Assembly (NCBI GenBank): GCA_015501605.1
Contig: JADNRZ010000020.1
Coordinates: forward strand, 372,001-436,000
Direction: 5' to 3'
Length of the DNA: 64,000 nucleotides
From: Panaeolus papilionaceus
Taxonomy: Eukaryota; Basidiomycota; Agaricomycetes; Agaricales
A program made the translations under genes and the position numbers. Positions 34,166 to 46,322 of this stretch are shown one piece after another. Under the pieces are notes generated by a model. It saw only the letters and a list, made by a program, of their open reading frames with translations. It did not search any database and was not told the origin of the DNA. Every line of letters starts with the position of its first letter. Within the stretch, counting starts at the first letter, position 1.

Positions 34166-34730
34166 CTGTACCGATTAAAGCAGTTCGACCGTCAGCAGTC
34201 AGCAGGCCCCTGGTCGAGTCGAAATCTGTCAGCAGTCAGCAGTCAGCAGCCGGTTTGTCGAATTCATCCTAGACGTCCAAAAAAGGCAATTTTTCGCCAA
34301 AATCAGCGTTTTTTTACCTCAATTCCAAATTGTATCAAATACGGATAAAACATTGCTAAAATCCGAAAAATAAACTCAGAAATCACCCCAAGATGCTGCG
34401 TTGGGCCATAAGGAAACAACTCAGGGGCATTTTATACATAAATGGATGGTGTGAAGACCATAATAAGTGTCTAATTCGTGAAACGGGGATACTAGCACTT
34501 AATGAAGTTAAGCACTGATGTCAGACGGCGTGCCGTGCGTCGGGCGGAGCCAATGTATAAGTAAGTGACCCTGCTTGGCCAGTGGCGGCATCTCAAGCCA
34601 TAGGTCGGCCGCCGATGGGCTGTCGAACATGGGGCGACTGTCAGCAGTCAGCACTGCCTCTGTCGAAACCAACATTTCGACCGACGTGTCAGCAGTCAGA
34701 CCCCCGGTCGAACTGATCCGATCGGTACAG
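34166..34730. mobile_element. 565-bp TIR element in the A2/B2 intergenic region
   Basis: The left end is CTGTACCGAT then, five bases on, CAGTTCGACC. The right end is the reverse complement of the same two blocks (GGTCGAACTG ... ATCGGTACAG). It is flanked by TA on both sides (34164-34165, 34731-34732), suggesting TA target duplication as in Tc1/mariner-like elements. Subterminal arrays of GTCAGCA repeats occur at 34191-34255, 34639-34652 and 34687-34698. No protein is encoded. It ends 9 bp before the E-box of B2. A partial relative lies at 345-394. Confidence 0.7.
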
Positions 34731-34739
34731 TATCAGTGT

Positions 34740-34753
34740 CACATGATCGTGTC
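34740..34753 (+). promoter_or_regulatory. E-box-type motif before B2 (diverged)
   Basis: CACATGATCGTGTC lies 109 bp before the B2 ATG. It differs from the CACGTGATCGTGTT of B6 at the central CG and at the last base. It lies directly beside the inserted TIR element. Confidence 0.45.
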
Positions 34754-34848
34754 GAATTTCGTTGTTCAATTGACAATCGCGCCGCCTTCATGCTGCGTCC
34801 TCCTTTCCTTCTTCCAACACTTCCACAACGACAAAAACTCAGCTCACT

Positions 34849-36156
34849 ATGACTTTAACCCTCAAACGCATGAACAACGCCGCGAAAAGACGCGCTCAAT
34901 TTGCTGATCCAAACCATGAACACTGCCTGATAGAAAATTGTTCGAAGACACAAGCAGTTGAAGTGGCTCATGTCTTCAGTAGAGAATCCTTAACATATAT
35001 GGTGTGTATATCCAGTAAATTTTCTTGAATAATACTGATTTATTTTACAGATTGATGGTCTCGAGTGGAATTGGGCCATGAAGAAGGGTGCCCTTAATCT
35101 TGATACACGACAAAACATATTTTTCTGTGAGTGTAACATGGAACCGCAACACTGTGACTCGCTCTCATCATTCGCGTAGTGGGGGCGTCCATGCACGAGT
35201 TGTATAAGAAAAACATCTGGGCACTTCTACCAGAGAAAGACATCGTTTATCAGTACCTCGACTGCCAGGGATTGCGTCCTTTGAAGCGACCACAGTTCCC
35301 CAAAATCGAGGTAATTTGCTATATTTTTCAATACCCCCATTGTATACTGAAACTCTTAAAGGGGGACACGTTTCAGTACAAAGTTCTCCCACTACAGGAC
35401 ATGGAGGACATGTACATTACTCGCCAAACTACAAACGGTAACGGACCACGAGTCGCTGTTTACGACCACCCCTTCGAAGACCTTCCTACAATAACATCTC
35501 ACGTCCATCCGAAATACGTCATACTTCACCTGGGGCCGGTACTACGAGAACTTCCTAAACCTACCAGAAAAGCGCTGGTACAACAAATTCCGTGGTTGAA
35601 AGGTGTGACCGACCTATTTATATGGTGGACAACCCGAGTTCCCGAATTCGCCAGAGATCACCTTTCATATACGCACCCACCCTTTAACCTTTCCAGTGGT
35701 TCCTCTACTTCATGCTCCGGGTTAAGTGATGGTGAACTGGATACTCCCCCTCGTCGAATTCAGCAGCTAGACACTACTGGAGAGAAAGATAGCAATGCCT
35801 TCTACAGCGCTGTTACACCCTCGGAAACCCACTCCGGCCGCACATCGGAGTTGAGCAACGCAGGAGGTAAATCAGTGACAGGAAAGCGTTCAGCAGAAGA
35901 AGATCTCGATGATCCAGAAGGACGCTCCAAGAAACGGTCACTCACGTGCACATCCGAGGCTCTTAGGAGCCAGGACGAACGCGAAGACTTGGAGTCGGTG
36001 AAATGGACGTCTTCTCGTATTTCGCGATGGGCACGGGACTTCCACTCGCCTACTCCTATCCCATCGCCGTCACCACCCTCCCAACCTCCTCTTTCGAACA
36101 TCAATCCTCCGCTACGTAGGTCTGCCCGGCTCAAAGCCAAGATGCGTAAGGCATAA
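34849..36156 (+). CDS. HNH-domain protein B2 (type B), intact
   Basis: Four exons (34849-35001, 35051-35126, 35180-35310, 35362-36156) give 384 residues. Exons 1-3 have the same lengths as in B1 (153, 76, 131 nt). The catalytic set is complete: H41 (VAHVFSRESL), N73 (LNLDTRQNIFF), H82 (GASMHELYKKNIWALLP). The middle domain (HPFEDLPTITSHVHPKYVIL), the tail motif VKWTSSRISRWARDF and the end RRSARLKAKMRKA are conserved. Intron 3 (51 nt) has no stop and keeps frame, so its retention would simply insert 17 residues. The partner A2 is broken by a transposon-like insertion, and the shared promoter carries another. Confidence 0.75.
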
Positions 36157-36950
36157 TTCACTTTTTTTTTGGTTAATTTTTGGACGTTTATTATTTTTAT
36201 TCTACTTAATAATTTATCTCGACTGGCACGCATTGTTGTATTCGTCACTCTGTAGAATCTCAAAATCTATTCAGCCCGCTTAGCGCTAGTTATCGTTCAC
36301 ATTTATGAGCGTCCAAGTACTACATACTCGTTATAATCGAATTTCATTTGAAAATCTTCAGTCATCCCGAGTGCACCTACATCATAATTCAACAAGAAAA
36401 TACAGATATCTCCTCGTGGGAAGCACCAAGCCAGCAGTGTAATGCGGGGGAGAACCTCTCGGGAGCGGGCACTGGGTCCGTTGCCTCGGATAACCCTCAT
36501 AGGAGCAAGAGGAGTACAGACGACGTCAAGGTGTGATGAGCTGAAGAGATAAAGAAGTGGTTAGAGCGCTGTTCAGATGATCCATACAGCACATTGTTTG
36601 CTAACTACCTTTAAACTTTGAAATTTGAAGCCTTGCTCTACTGAGTTTCTTGGGCGGATCCCCACCACCTATGCTTCTTCTTTAGTATTCTTTTACAGTA
36701 ATAACCACATTGCTTGAATTTTCAATTTAACTACCCTTTCGAAAGTTCTATTTACTCCATTTTGGACTAACAGAGGGCTCGGAGTCACCTCCGTGGATGG
36801 CCCTGGCCTGCAGAGCAAGAACTTCCCACGACCCACCTCATTGTTAAGCTTGACATCCAACGTGATCTGGATTTGTTCAAACTCTCTTTGCTACTAGCAC
36901 CTTCTGTCCTACCTCTTAGTCACTTTCTCTTTAAAAGACGCGATTTTACA
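36157..36950. other. 3' flank of B2 and promoter of B3
   Basis: The first part matches the B1 3' flank. A degenerate E-box-like sequence (CAACGTGATCTGG) starts about 93 bp before the B3 ATG. There is no type-A gene upstream, so B3 has no partner here. Confidence 0.45.
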
Positions 36951-38250
36951 ATGAGATTGGCTTGGGAACCCATATCGCATGCTGCAATCGAGCGTGCCCA
37001 ATGTGCGGATCCAAATGCAGGTCGCTGCTTAATCGAGAATGGTTCGAAGACACAAGGAGTCAATCGGACTCACGTCTTCAGTAGAAAGTCGCCGAGTTAC
37101 TTGGTGAGTAATACCCATCAATGTTTCATAGGGTGATACTAAATTGTTTTCATAGATCGAGAGCTTGGAATGGAACTGGGGAATGAAGGAGAAAACCCTG
37201 AACCTTGATTGCAAGAAAAATATATTCTTCTGTGAGTTATTCACCGTTGCTTGAAGTATTGTGGTCGTTTCTCAACATCAAATACTCGTCTAGTGAGTTC
37301 CTCAATGTACCAACTATACAAGGAGAGGAAGTGGGTCCTTCTACCCGACGAAGAGACTGTTCTTCAGTTCTACAAAGACGTGATTCTGCGTCGTCCGCTG
37401 GTGCGCAAAGAATTCCCTAACTTGATTGAGGTGGGTCACACACAGTATATCTCCAACATAAACTCAAATCCTTTCTTAGAAAGAAACATATCAATACAAG
37501 TTCTTGCTTTTGAGCGGTATGGAAGATATCTACATTGCTCGACAAGGGGCAGACGGCACTGATCCGCCTGTTACAATCTACGCACACCCGTTCAACGATC
37601 TGCCCATCGTGTCCTCTCACGTCCTTCCAAAATACGTTATCCTTCATCTGGGGCAGTTACTCGACCGAAAACTTCCAACGAAAGACTCTTTGATGGAACA
37701 GATACCCTGGCTGAAAAACGTGCGAGAGCTCTTCGAGCGTTGGACCTCGTCGTATCGGTGGCCACCTCACAGCCCGTCCTGGCATGCACTTCCTGCAGAC
37801 AATGGGGCCAAACGCATCTCCGTGTCACACGTGGACACCACTCCGCGGAGGCGAATTCAGGCCTATTTCGTACCTAACATTGAACCCTACCGTGACGAGC
37901 CCGATGATATAAGTTTATGCTCAGGGGTCGGTCCAACGTCTATTCGCTGCAATCCCGTAGACCGTCGAGAGAACCCCAGGAAACGTCCCGCTGCTCAAGT
38001 CTTCAGGGACCTTGAGGGAAGCCCTCGGAAAAGGCTACTTACAGCTCAAGCTCTTTACATTCAAGAGCAAGGTGATGACTTGGAGTTGGCCGAATGGACA
38101 TGTGATCGAGTTTCGAGATGGGCCCATGACGCTTCTTCGTCTGAGCACCCTCCCTCACCACCGTCCTCCTTCCTTCCAAGTTCCACTCCAACGACCAGGC
38201 CTTCACCGCGTAGATCAGCCCAAATCAACAACACAATGCGCAAGACGTAG
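36951..38250 (+). CDS. HNH-domain protein B3 (type B), solo, catalytic His lost
   Basis: Four exons (36951-37103, 37156-37231, 37294-37430, 37480-38250) give 378 residues with an open frame throughout. H41 (THVFSRKSP) and N73 (LNLDCKKNIFF) are kept, but the last catalytic His is Tyr82 (SSMYQLYKERKWVLLP). The middle domain is HPFNDLPIVSSHVLPKYVIL, where the usual His of the HPK motif is Leu. The tail still has RKRPAAQVFRDLEGSPRKR, AEWTCDRVSRWA and a weak RRSAQINNTMRKT end. It is probably catalytically impaired but not obviously a pseudogene. It has no divergent type-A partner. Confidence 0.7.
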
Positions 38251-38663
38251 AGCCATGACTGTATGATTGAAGAAATTCTTCCACTCTTCAAGGAAAGATG
38301 GCTAAACCACAGCCACGGAATTCATAATTCAGCGCCAGTCTCGAAGGCGTTAATAACCTTTTATCCAGTGTTTAAACTGTCGTTTTATTCTTTTCTATTA
38401 TCTTGGGTTTCACTATAATATATGCATAAATGTCTCGAATTGCCTCAACGTATGCGGTATATGTTACTATATCTTCTTCATAACTAAGGATTGACTATTG
38501 GCTGAGCTGACTGGATGGACGGACGTATCACGATCTGGGCTATATAACCCTTTGACAAGCTATTCAACACAATGATATTTACCAGTCATATCTGTACTGT
38601 AATTGATTTTAATTTAAACGCTAAATTAAGTTCCAAGGGTATAATCTATCTAAATATTATAAT

Positions 38664-40107
38664 CTATAAATCAACGAGCATCGTCTCCTTCGTCCTCTCC
38701 CGCGTCTCCTTCAAAAACACCACCAAATCAGATCCACCCGTACCTTTCACGCTTAGTTGCACCTTCTCCGGTCCAGCGCCCCCACTCTCCTTCGCCGCCA
38801 CCTCAGCAGCAAGCTTCGCAGCCCTCCTCGCCGGTCCCAGGATGTAGAGCGTCGCAATGATCATATGCGCATCCCTAAACGCCTTGAGTGCCAGCACAGC
38901 CGCATTGAACGCCTCCAGCAGCTTCTCGTCCTTCGCGTTCATGACGAACTCTCGTAATGGCCTTGGGTTAGCCTTGAGGTGATCGAGGAACATACGGTGG
39001 TTATGAGGCATGTACTTCTGCATCCTTGACATGAACGAAGGCTGGCCAGGCGAAGTACGCTGATGTTCGACGCCGAGGAAGATGTCGAGAACGTGGACCA
39101 TTGAGCTTTGACCTGCACTCGGCCCTGAGAGCTCCGTTGGCAGAACCAGCTCCGGTTCCTCTGCGTCATCTCCCAGATCGAACACCCACTTGCGCTTATT
39201 GTCGGAAGAGTCCTCTCCTCTGAACCAGGGACGGACCTCGTTGTAGTACACGTCAGGATTACAGTGCTCCTTGACGCTGAGCAAGAGTTCCTTGAGTTCG
39301 TCGATAAGAGGCGCGACGCGTTGGAGGTACTCTGTGATTCGCTTTACAGCGATGGAGTCACCAACGAAGATCTCATCCATGGTCATGCGCATGTGTTCCA
39401 GGATTTCGACGCCACGGAGTTCAATACGTGCCGAGCATAAGTAGAACTCTTCTTCGTCTTTGGTGTTGGTGAACATGGTCTGCGTGCGGATGTTGTCTAT
39501 TTGAGGGATGGGGTTAGGATTGGTGGGTGGAGTGCGATAGTCCCAGTTGTAGAGGACAGTGTCGGAGAAAGTGAGCAGAGGGGGGATATCAAGCTCCTTG
39601 GAGACGCGTAGCAGTGGGATGGAGATGGATTTAGGAATGTGAACAGAATCATGAGGAGGGAGGGATTGAACATAGAAGTGGAGCATGTAAGTGAGCACTA
39701 AATGAGCGCGCCGGAGCAGAATAGGCTTTCCGGTGAATTCATCGACGCTCAATACGGCCATCTAAACATGTTTGGAGGACGAAATTAGAGAGTCAGATGA
39801 TCCGGTAGGGCTGAGAGGGGTTCTGAGTACGCACTTTTGCCACCTTTTCACGCCACGCCTTTGATTTTTGAGCTTCCGCAGTCGTCAAGCCGATTTTGTC
39901 GCCTAATTGGAGACGCGAATTGACTGCGTCATCCAACGTCTGTTCCCATAATTCCCATGGGTCTGCAAGACGAGTAAGGGGAGGTTCTGGTGCCATGAAT
40001 CCTGTCCGCTGGTCCACGTCAAACACGTGAGCAACTGGAATGGAGGTTTTGAGCGCTTCGAGGTGTCCTGAAGACAGTAGCATGTCGGCGGTATTGATGG
40101 GTTGCAT
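38664..40107 (-). CDS. Indoleamine 2,3-dioxygenase (paralog 1)
   Basis: Two exons (40107-39835, 39761-38664) encode 456 residues. The product is a heme dioxygenase that opens the indole ring of tryptophan to N-formylkynurenine, the first step of the kynurenine route to NAD. Family marks are RRAHLVLTYMLHFYVQSLP, LSGPSAGQSS, the proximal heme-ligand region FRDAHMIIATLYILGPARR (His about 390) and GTGGSDLVVFLKETRERT. The single 73-nt intron is at the same position and phase as in the neighbouring paralog at 41883. The two genes are divergently transcribed from a 1.8-kb spacer. Family assignment is strong. Substrate preference of fungal IDO isoforms cannot be told from sequence alone. Confidence 0.88.
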
Positions 40108-41882
40108 TGGAAAAGTTAATTGGACGGCGGAGAAAAAGTGCAGAAAGGAATAGGGAACAGCTTTGAATAGAACCTCATTACCATCTTAACCGAAATGCAA
40201 CCCATGGTGAGAAAATAATTTGGGGGTACGGAGGAGCTAGGGAGTACCGTCGGGTCTTACCCGTGCGCATCACCCCAGATTCATTCTCGTTGCATGATAT
40301 CACACTCATCCCCATGTTGACTTACTTATATGGTGTGCAGGAAACAAGTCAAGAGAATTCCAAGGCAATAGAGCGTGGTCGGTAGTGGAAACCTGTAATA
40401 TGACTGGACTGGCGAGACAGCGATAGAAAAGGTGCAGACATAAAAGCATAGACACAGATGGGAGCAAATTTCCAGAGTTGCGATGTTTCAGGTGCGGCAT
40501 CCACAGATGTTCCGCTTTCATCTTGTCTCATCCAAAGCCACAGGAAGGTGGTTCGATATTGTCGGCCCCGCTCTCACTTTCATCGTACTTAACGTAAGAT
40601 TTAGCCTTGCTCAGACCAATCGTTCTGCTCATCATGTTGCCACGTATGCAGGGGCGCTTGTTTGTGTCCTATTCCAGGCGACCTCTCCTAACTGTTGACG
40701 TTATCATTTAATGGGAAGATCCGCCGCCTCGGTTGGTTTGTGCTCACCATCGTGGTGTATCTGGGTAATTGTACAACAAGTCCCAAGTCAATTCCAAGTT
40801 CCGTTGCATCTTCTTACTTCTTATAACAGGCATGACAGCGCCTGTAGGGCATTCAAAGCTCCACAACCTCCGGCACGAACGAGACGTCTTTTCCCGAGTA
40901 AGATGGATAAGCCTAGTCGAAGAAACAGTGTTTTGGTCCAGAAATAGGAATCCGACAGTCGCAGTATAGAGGAGGTAACCGTATCATGTTGATGATATCG
41001 GAATATGAAAAAGAAACAGGATACAGCTTCAATTCAAAGGTTCATTCCTGTGGAAACGGTGTATGCAACAAGAACGGAGAGGAGCAGGTGGGTACTGGTG
41101 CGCGGTGATGTAAGGCTCAGGTCAATGTCAAAACATTATCAAGTGGAAGGACGCAACGTCCGACTCCTGGATCGCAAAATGCCGAGGTAGAATTATAAGT
41201 GCTACTGTCCCCCAGCATCTATTTATAATCTTACATCATTATGATGCGCGCTCACGACGGAATGGTATTATAATTCAGCCATCCATCCGAAATGAAAACG
41301 AAGGCAATCACTCAGTACCTAAAAAAAAACAACGCACTCTGAGGTTACACACATCGTCACTTGTCCGAACCTGTAGCGGTGCTCTCCTAACTGTCTCTAC
41401 TTCACAGGACAGAATGGTGTAAAAACAACCCCCTCGTCAACGCGATGCAATAAATAGTCGCGCCGTAATTCCGACGCTCGGAAGCAGGCCTATGAATATC
41501 CTCTAGTTTAGCAGCGAGAGAAGGAATGATAGATTGATTTTCATCCCCAAGCCCAACGATGAGCAGCATTTTCCGAACTATTCCCTCAACGTCAAACCTG
41601 AAGCAGAAAGAAAGGGAGACACTGTTCGACTAATCCATATTAACGGGGTGGTAGCCGTGGCGTTCAGTGGCGGGTGGATTTAAATTTGGCGTGCACGGCC
41701 GAACGGATCAATCCGATTTATCAGGTACCCTGCCATCTGATGTGATAAACTTTCCTTCTTGGTCGAAACTGGAGCTTGATAATCCTGTGCTTGGCCTATA
41801 TCTTTTCTTCATTTTTACCTAGTTTCCGGCTTCAAACTCATTCTTATTCCCTATCTAACCACTTTCACGAAACCCCGAAGAC
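40108..41882. other. Bidirectional spacer between the two IDO genes
   Basis: No supported exon. It is assumed to hold both promoters. A TATATC stretch lies about 80 bp before the plus-strand IDO start. Confidence 0.45.
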
Positions 41883-43467
41883 ATGGACCACCTTCCAGCG
41901 AACCATTTCTTGTCTCTGGCACGCCCTGATCCAGTAACGGGTTCGCTGGCAGGAGTACCCGATACCACCACTTTAGCAGCTCACGATTTTGATGTCGACA
42001 CCCGAACGTCTTTCATGCCGGCGACTCAGCCTATTTCTCGTCTTCCAGAACAGTGGGAAGCATGGGAGATGATTTTGGACGATGCGATCTCACAACGTCT
42101 TCAGCTAGGCGATAAACCTGGCCTTGCACTAGAGGAGGTCCAGAAATCCGAGACTTGGAGAGCGAGGGTTAGGGGGGTGAGTTAATCGATTACTTTTATT
42201 TAATCTCGCCCTTGAATAAAATGTTTTGTTTATCTAGCTACCCATCTTGCCCGTCTCCGAACTCAAAACTTCAGAGTTCATTCTGCGTCGTGCACACCTG
42301 GTGCTTGCATGGATAATGCATTTTTACATCCACTCACTACCTCCCACCGTGGAGGTCAGAATCCCACCCCCAATCACCCTACCTCTTCTCCAAATATCTG
42401 CTCACCTCCAGCTACCCCCCGTACTGACCTATTCTGACGACGTTCTCTACAACTGGAAGACTTCTGCAGCAGAAGGCGACCGCGATGCCATGATCGTGCC
42501 CAAAGCTCTACGCTGTGTCACCTCATTCACCTCCACCCCCGACGAGGAGGAGTTTTACATGTGTTCCGCTCGTCTCGAACTCGCAGGCGCAGACACAACT
42601 GATCTCATGCGGTCAATCATGGACGAAATCTTCGTTGGTGATGATATCGCTATTCGCCGCACCACGGAGTATCTTCATCAACTCGCCCAATCAATCCGCC
42701 AGTTGCGAGGTTACCTGCTCTCTGTAAAGGAGTACGTGAAACCCGAGGTGTTCTATCATGATATCCGACCGTGGTTTAGTGGTGAGGACACCAAGAGCGG
42801 TAGGAAGTGGGTGTTTGAGGGCACGGAGATGGATCCTACTCTCCAACAGCCCAAGGAGCTTTCTGGTGCGAGCGCAGGCCAGAGCTCGCTTATTCAAGCT
42901 ATAGATGTCTTCTTGGGAGTCGACGACTATGCTGATCTAGAAAAGGATGGTTTGGTCTCAGGGGATAGCCAAGCAGAGCGGCTGGAAGCACGCCGCGTCG
43001 AGCGCTCCACCTTCATGCAGCGCATGCGCGTTTACATGCCCAGGCATCACCGCTCCTTCATCACGCACCTCACCAATAACCCCCGCCCATTGCGCGATTT
43101 CGTCAAATCCACTATCGCTCTCAAAGCATCGTCTGAGTCATCTATTTCGGGTTCAGATGACGACAGCATGGGTCGAGCTCTGATGGATGCCTACAACACA
43201 TCCGTCCTTGCGCTGAAGGAATTCCGTGATGCACACATGATTATCGTCGCTCTGTATATCATCGGACCTGCTCGCCGCACCCCAGCGGGGAAAACCGCGA
43301 ATGTGTCCGAGTACGTGTCCCAGAGCGCTGAGTCAGGGGCCTCTGGTGCGAAGGCTCCTCTGAAGGGAACAGGTGGTACCGATCTCGTCCGATTCTTGAA
43401 GGGTGTTCGTGATCATACCAAAGATGCGATTATTCCGGTTCCATCCACTGCTTCAGAATCAAAATAG
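41883..43467 (+). CDS. Indoleamine 2,3-dioxygenase (paralog 2)
   Basis: Two exons (41883-42176, 42238-43467) give 507 residues. It has the same domain marks as paralog 1: RRAHLVLAWIMHFYIHSLP, LSGASAGQSS, FRDAHMIIVALYIIGPARR (proximal heme His about 431) and GTGGTDLVRFLKGVRDHT. It is about 50 residues longer, mainly through insertions around residues 320-340 and 400-430 and a longer C terminus. The shared intron position shows the two arose by duplication, followed by inversion or divergent copying. Having two isoforms suggests division of labour, for example housekeeping against inducible use (inference). Confidence 0.88.
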
Positions 43468-43823
43468 ATATCTTTTTCATTCATGAGTTATCTTATTTTA
43501 TCTAGATTGTTTATCAACTGTTTATTTCTTGCTAGATGCTCTGCGTTTTCCGTATTTTCCTGACGGCATCTAATGATTGCCCTAGATACTTACCCATGTA
43601 AATTATTAACAATTAAACCTCTATGGATCATCTTCGGAATTGCACCAGAACATTCTCTCAGCTTTTCGAAGTTTCTTGACCTTATCCTGATCCGAGTTCG
43701 CGGTCGTGAAGAAAACTGTAATGATTGCGTATGACAGTGCTCCACTCCTTCGCGCGTTTCGTCAAACAAATGTCAGTTTCCAACCCTCTGTTTCTCAATC
43801 GTTGTAAAAAGGTCAAAAAGTAT

Positions 43824-43932
43824 TGACAAGAGTGGGATTCGAACCCACGCAACATTACGTTATGAGAAGACCCGCTCGAAGCAGGCAAGCTAGAGCTTGA
43901 GTCACACGCCTTAACCGCTCGGCCATCTTGCC
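43824..43932 (-). tRNA. tRNA-Leu(CAA) with intron, second copy
   Basis: The mature part is identical to the tRNA at 6131-6238. The anticodon CAA corresponds to plus-strand TTG at 43897-43899. The intron is 29 nt and differs by a 1-nt insertion and a T-to-C change (CTTCGAGC instead of CTTTGAGC), with TCGAG still able to pair with the anticodon loop using one wobble. A T-rich terminator follows downstream on the minus strand. Confidence 0.92.
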
Positions 43933-44307
43933 TTGTGAAAGACGATGAGACAGACCATCTGTGAGGCAGCATGGCTTTGTTTTACGCCGCGTGTGTTCAA
44001 TTATACGAGTATTCAATAGACCCAATATAATTTGAGTAGAGATCAAAGGTATTCAGTTTTCATAATTGTTCAGGGTGAGGATTGGTCTTAATCAACGCCC
44101 GTGCAAAGCGCCCAGGTATGAAGGTCAGATCCGAGTCTCCTTCGGTAAACTTCGGTTAGAACGTGATTTTCGTGAAGATCCTCCTTGATACATAATTTAT
44201 CCTCATGCATGGACATTATATTATCACGCGTCCATATCACTGGCTTGCATACCATATCCTATTTTCGTGAGCAACTCGGAACCCTAGTTATGCAGATTAA
44301 CATCAGA

Positions 44308-45841
44308 CTATTGTATGACGCGACAAGTTCGATGCAAGTAAGCCTCAAAGCCAAGCTGTTGGAGCTCTCTGAATACCCCAGAATCCTCTCTATGTTTATC
44401 CTCCACACTTTCATTCGTTTCCACGTAAAAGTAACACAACGAGCCGTGCTCCTTCCGTCCTTTTGCTAGATCCCCGAGTTGCCCGTCGGGTGTAGAACAT
44501 CCAAGTAGAGTGAGATGTGTGAGGCCATTCGTATTGGGGAGGGGCTTCGCTGATGATACCAAGACCGGCTGATATAGATCCTCGCTTTCGAATGTTACAG
44601 GTGGCGGGATCTCCAGAGCCTCAACACACTCCTGATCTAATACCTTACCACAGATCGTCAATTCGTGGAGGCTTTGGAAAGTGGGTGACGCCAAAAGAAA
44701 AAACAGCTCATTGAAAGACTTCGTGTCCTTGATCGTAATCGAAAGTTGACGAACACTGCATTGTGATGTCTCAGCCATTTTTCGAAAACCTCGGAAGTGG
44801 AAGTTGGGAGTCATGTCGACATTTTCGAGTTTGGGAACTAAAAGATGGCTGAATATCGTCTCGACAGCTAGGGAGTCGTCGGTGTTATAAATCGCCAGCT
44901 TTGTCAAGTTCTCCAACGCCGCCCGGTTTCGCGGGGGATGGTAAGTGGGCAGGATGAAGCAGGTGTTCACTTCGAGACTTTGCAGCTTCGGCATCATGCT
45001 GAGATGCATGAAGAGTAGGTGTGTGTTCGTTAGGTGCTGTCGATGGAAAACGAGGGAAGTGACAGATGTCCATATCATGGATGGATCGGGCTGATTCGTC
45101 CGCGCAACGTCCGCGTAGATGGGATACCAGCTGCTCAATCGGATAGTACATGGTTTGAACGTTGGTCGGTGGTTGAAGACATACTGAAGGAAGTGGTATT
45201 CATCGCTCACGCGCGGAATCCGATCCCCTGCTGGCAAAGTTGACTCGACATACTCCAGAGAACTGAAGTCGTTGGTGCTTGTATCCATGTTGTCGCTTTC
45301 GTTGAAGAATCTGGACGCTTCTGCTTTACCGGTATCCCCCAATGCAAGCGAAAGTGACTTCCATCTGTCGCAGACAGCTCCCAAAGCTTTTAAACATGCC
45401 GCAAAATTTGGAATGTCGAAGGTCCCACAATCCTTGGCAACTATCCAAATCGATAACGTTGAACTCCCTGTGCGTTGCAGCGAGGTCGTAAGGAGAGAGT
45501 AAGGGGACTTGGTATGTTCGAAGACGAACAGATTCGTCCACAGTATGGGCAGCGATGTCGCGAGATCATACCAGTGGCGACAGACGTGGCTCAGAGTGAA
45601 GGGAGATAGTGGAATGGACGCCTCTCTATCCGACTTTCGATATTCAGCAAGCGAGTCTTGACACACCCTATAGAACACTTCCGACCAGATGTCATTTGGG
45701 ACGATTTCGTTGGGAGATTGATGCAGTTGTATTACTGGATCACGGGAATCTGCGTTTTCTGCAGGGAACTCATCACTGTTCAGGGACGTGTCACGATATT
45801 AGAATCGGTATGCATAGAAGAAAATCAGCTCACCCGTACAT
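44308..45841 (-). CDS. F-box protein (copy 3)
   Basis: Two exons are proposed: a tiny first exon 45841-45834 (ATG TAC GG) and 45775-44308, joined across a 58-nt GTGAGC...CAG intron, giving about 491 residues. An in-frame stop precedes the ATG. The F-box reads VPNDIWSEVFYRVC, then LSPFTLSHVCRHWYDLATSLPILWTNLFVF. The C-terminal half is leucine-rich and contains LTLLGCSTPDGQLGDLAKGR, the same end motif as the other two F-box proteins of the window. Without the splice the frame lacks the start of the F-box, which supports the intron. Expected to act as an SCF adaptor; substrate unknown. Confidence 0.75.
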
Positions 45842-46046
45842 GTTGCTATCTACTCCTTCTTGAAATCAATGTTGTTGAACGCTACAGCGAGTGGACGTGA
45901 AATGGTTCGTCGTGGTCTATCAGCAAGGGTTAGTTCCCGGATATCGTCATTGATCATGCAGATTTCCTGAATTGAGCCTCGCGTTCGGAACTCTATAAAT
46001 AAGAAATTGTCTTGGCACTATAAATGAGCATGCAGGGTTTTGTGTC

Positions 46047-46322
46047 ATGAATCGCCGGTGGGTCGTGGAGAAGTTACAAGAGGAGATTGAGGCAATTGAG
46101 GTCAAAAAAGGACTACTCAGTGGAACAGTGCCAGTAGTATTAGATACAAGAAGAATGAAAACACACCTGGACGGACAAGATAGTAATGACTCGTCCTCTA
46201 TGACACTCGCAATTTCACATCTGTATCTGTACTCAGCATCAGGGAGTAAGACCCCGCCCATGGCTACAGCGTGCTTGGATTTTACTGGGTTTTATCCAGC
46301 GTCGCACACGAGACCTAATTAG
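46047..46322 (+). CDS. Possible small protein, unknown
   Basis: This ATG-started frame of 91 codons begins with a coiled-coil-like stretch (VVEKLQEEIEAIEVKKGLL). No family is recognised and no introns are evident. It sits between the F-box and ORC1 genes. It may be real or chance. Confidence 0.3.
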   Translation: MNRRWVVEKLQEEIEAIEVKKGLLSGTVPVVLDTRRMKTHLDGQDSNDSSSMTLAISHLYLYSASGSKTPPMATACLDFTGFYPASHTRPN

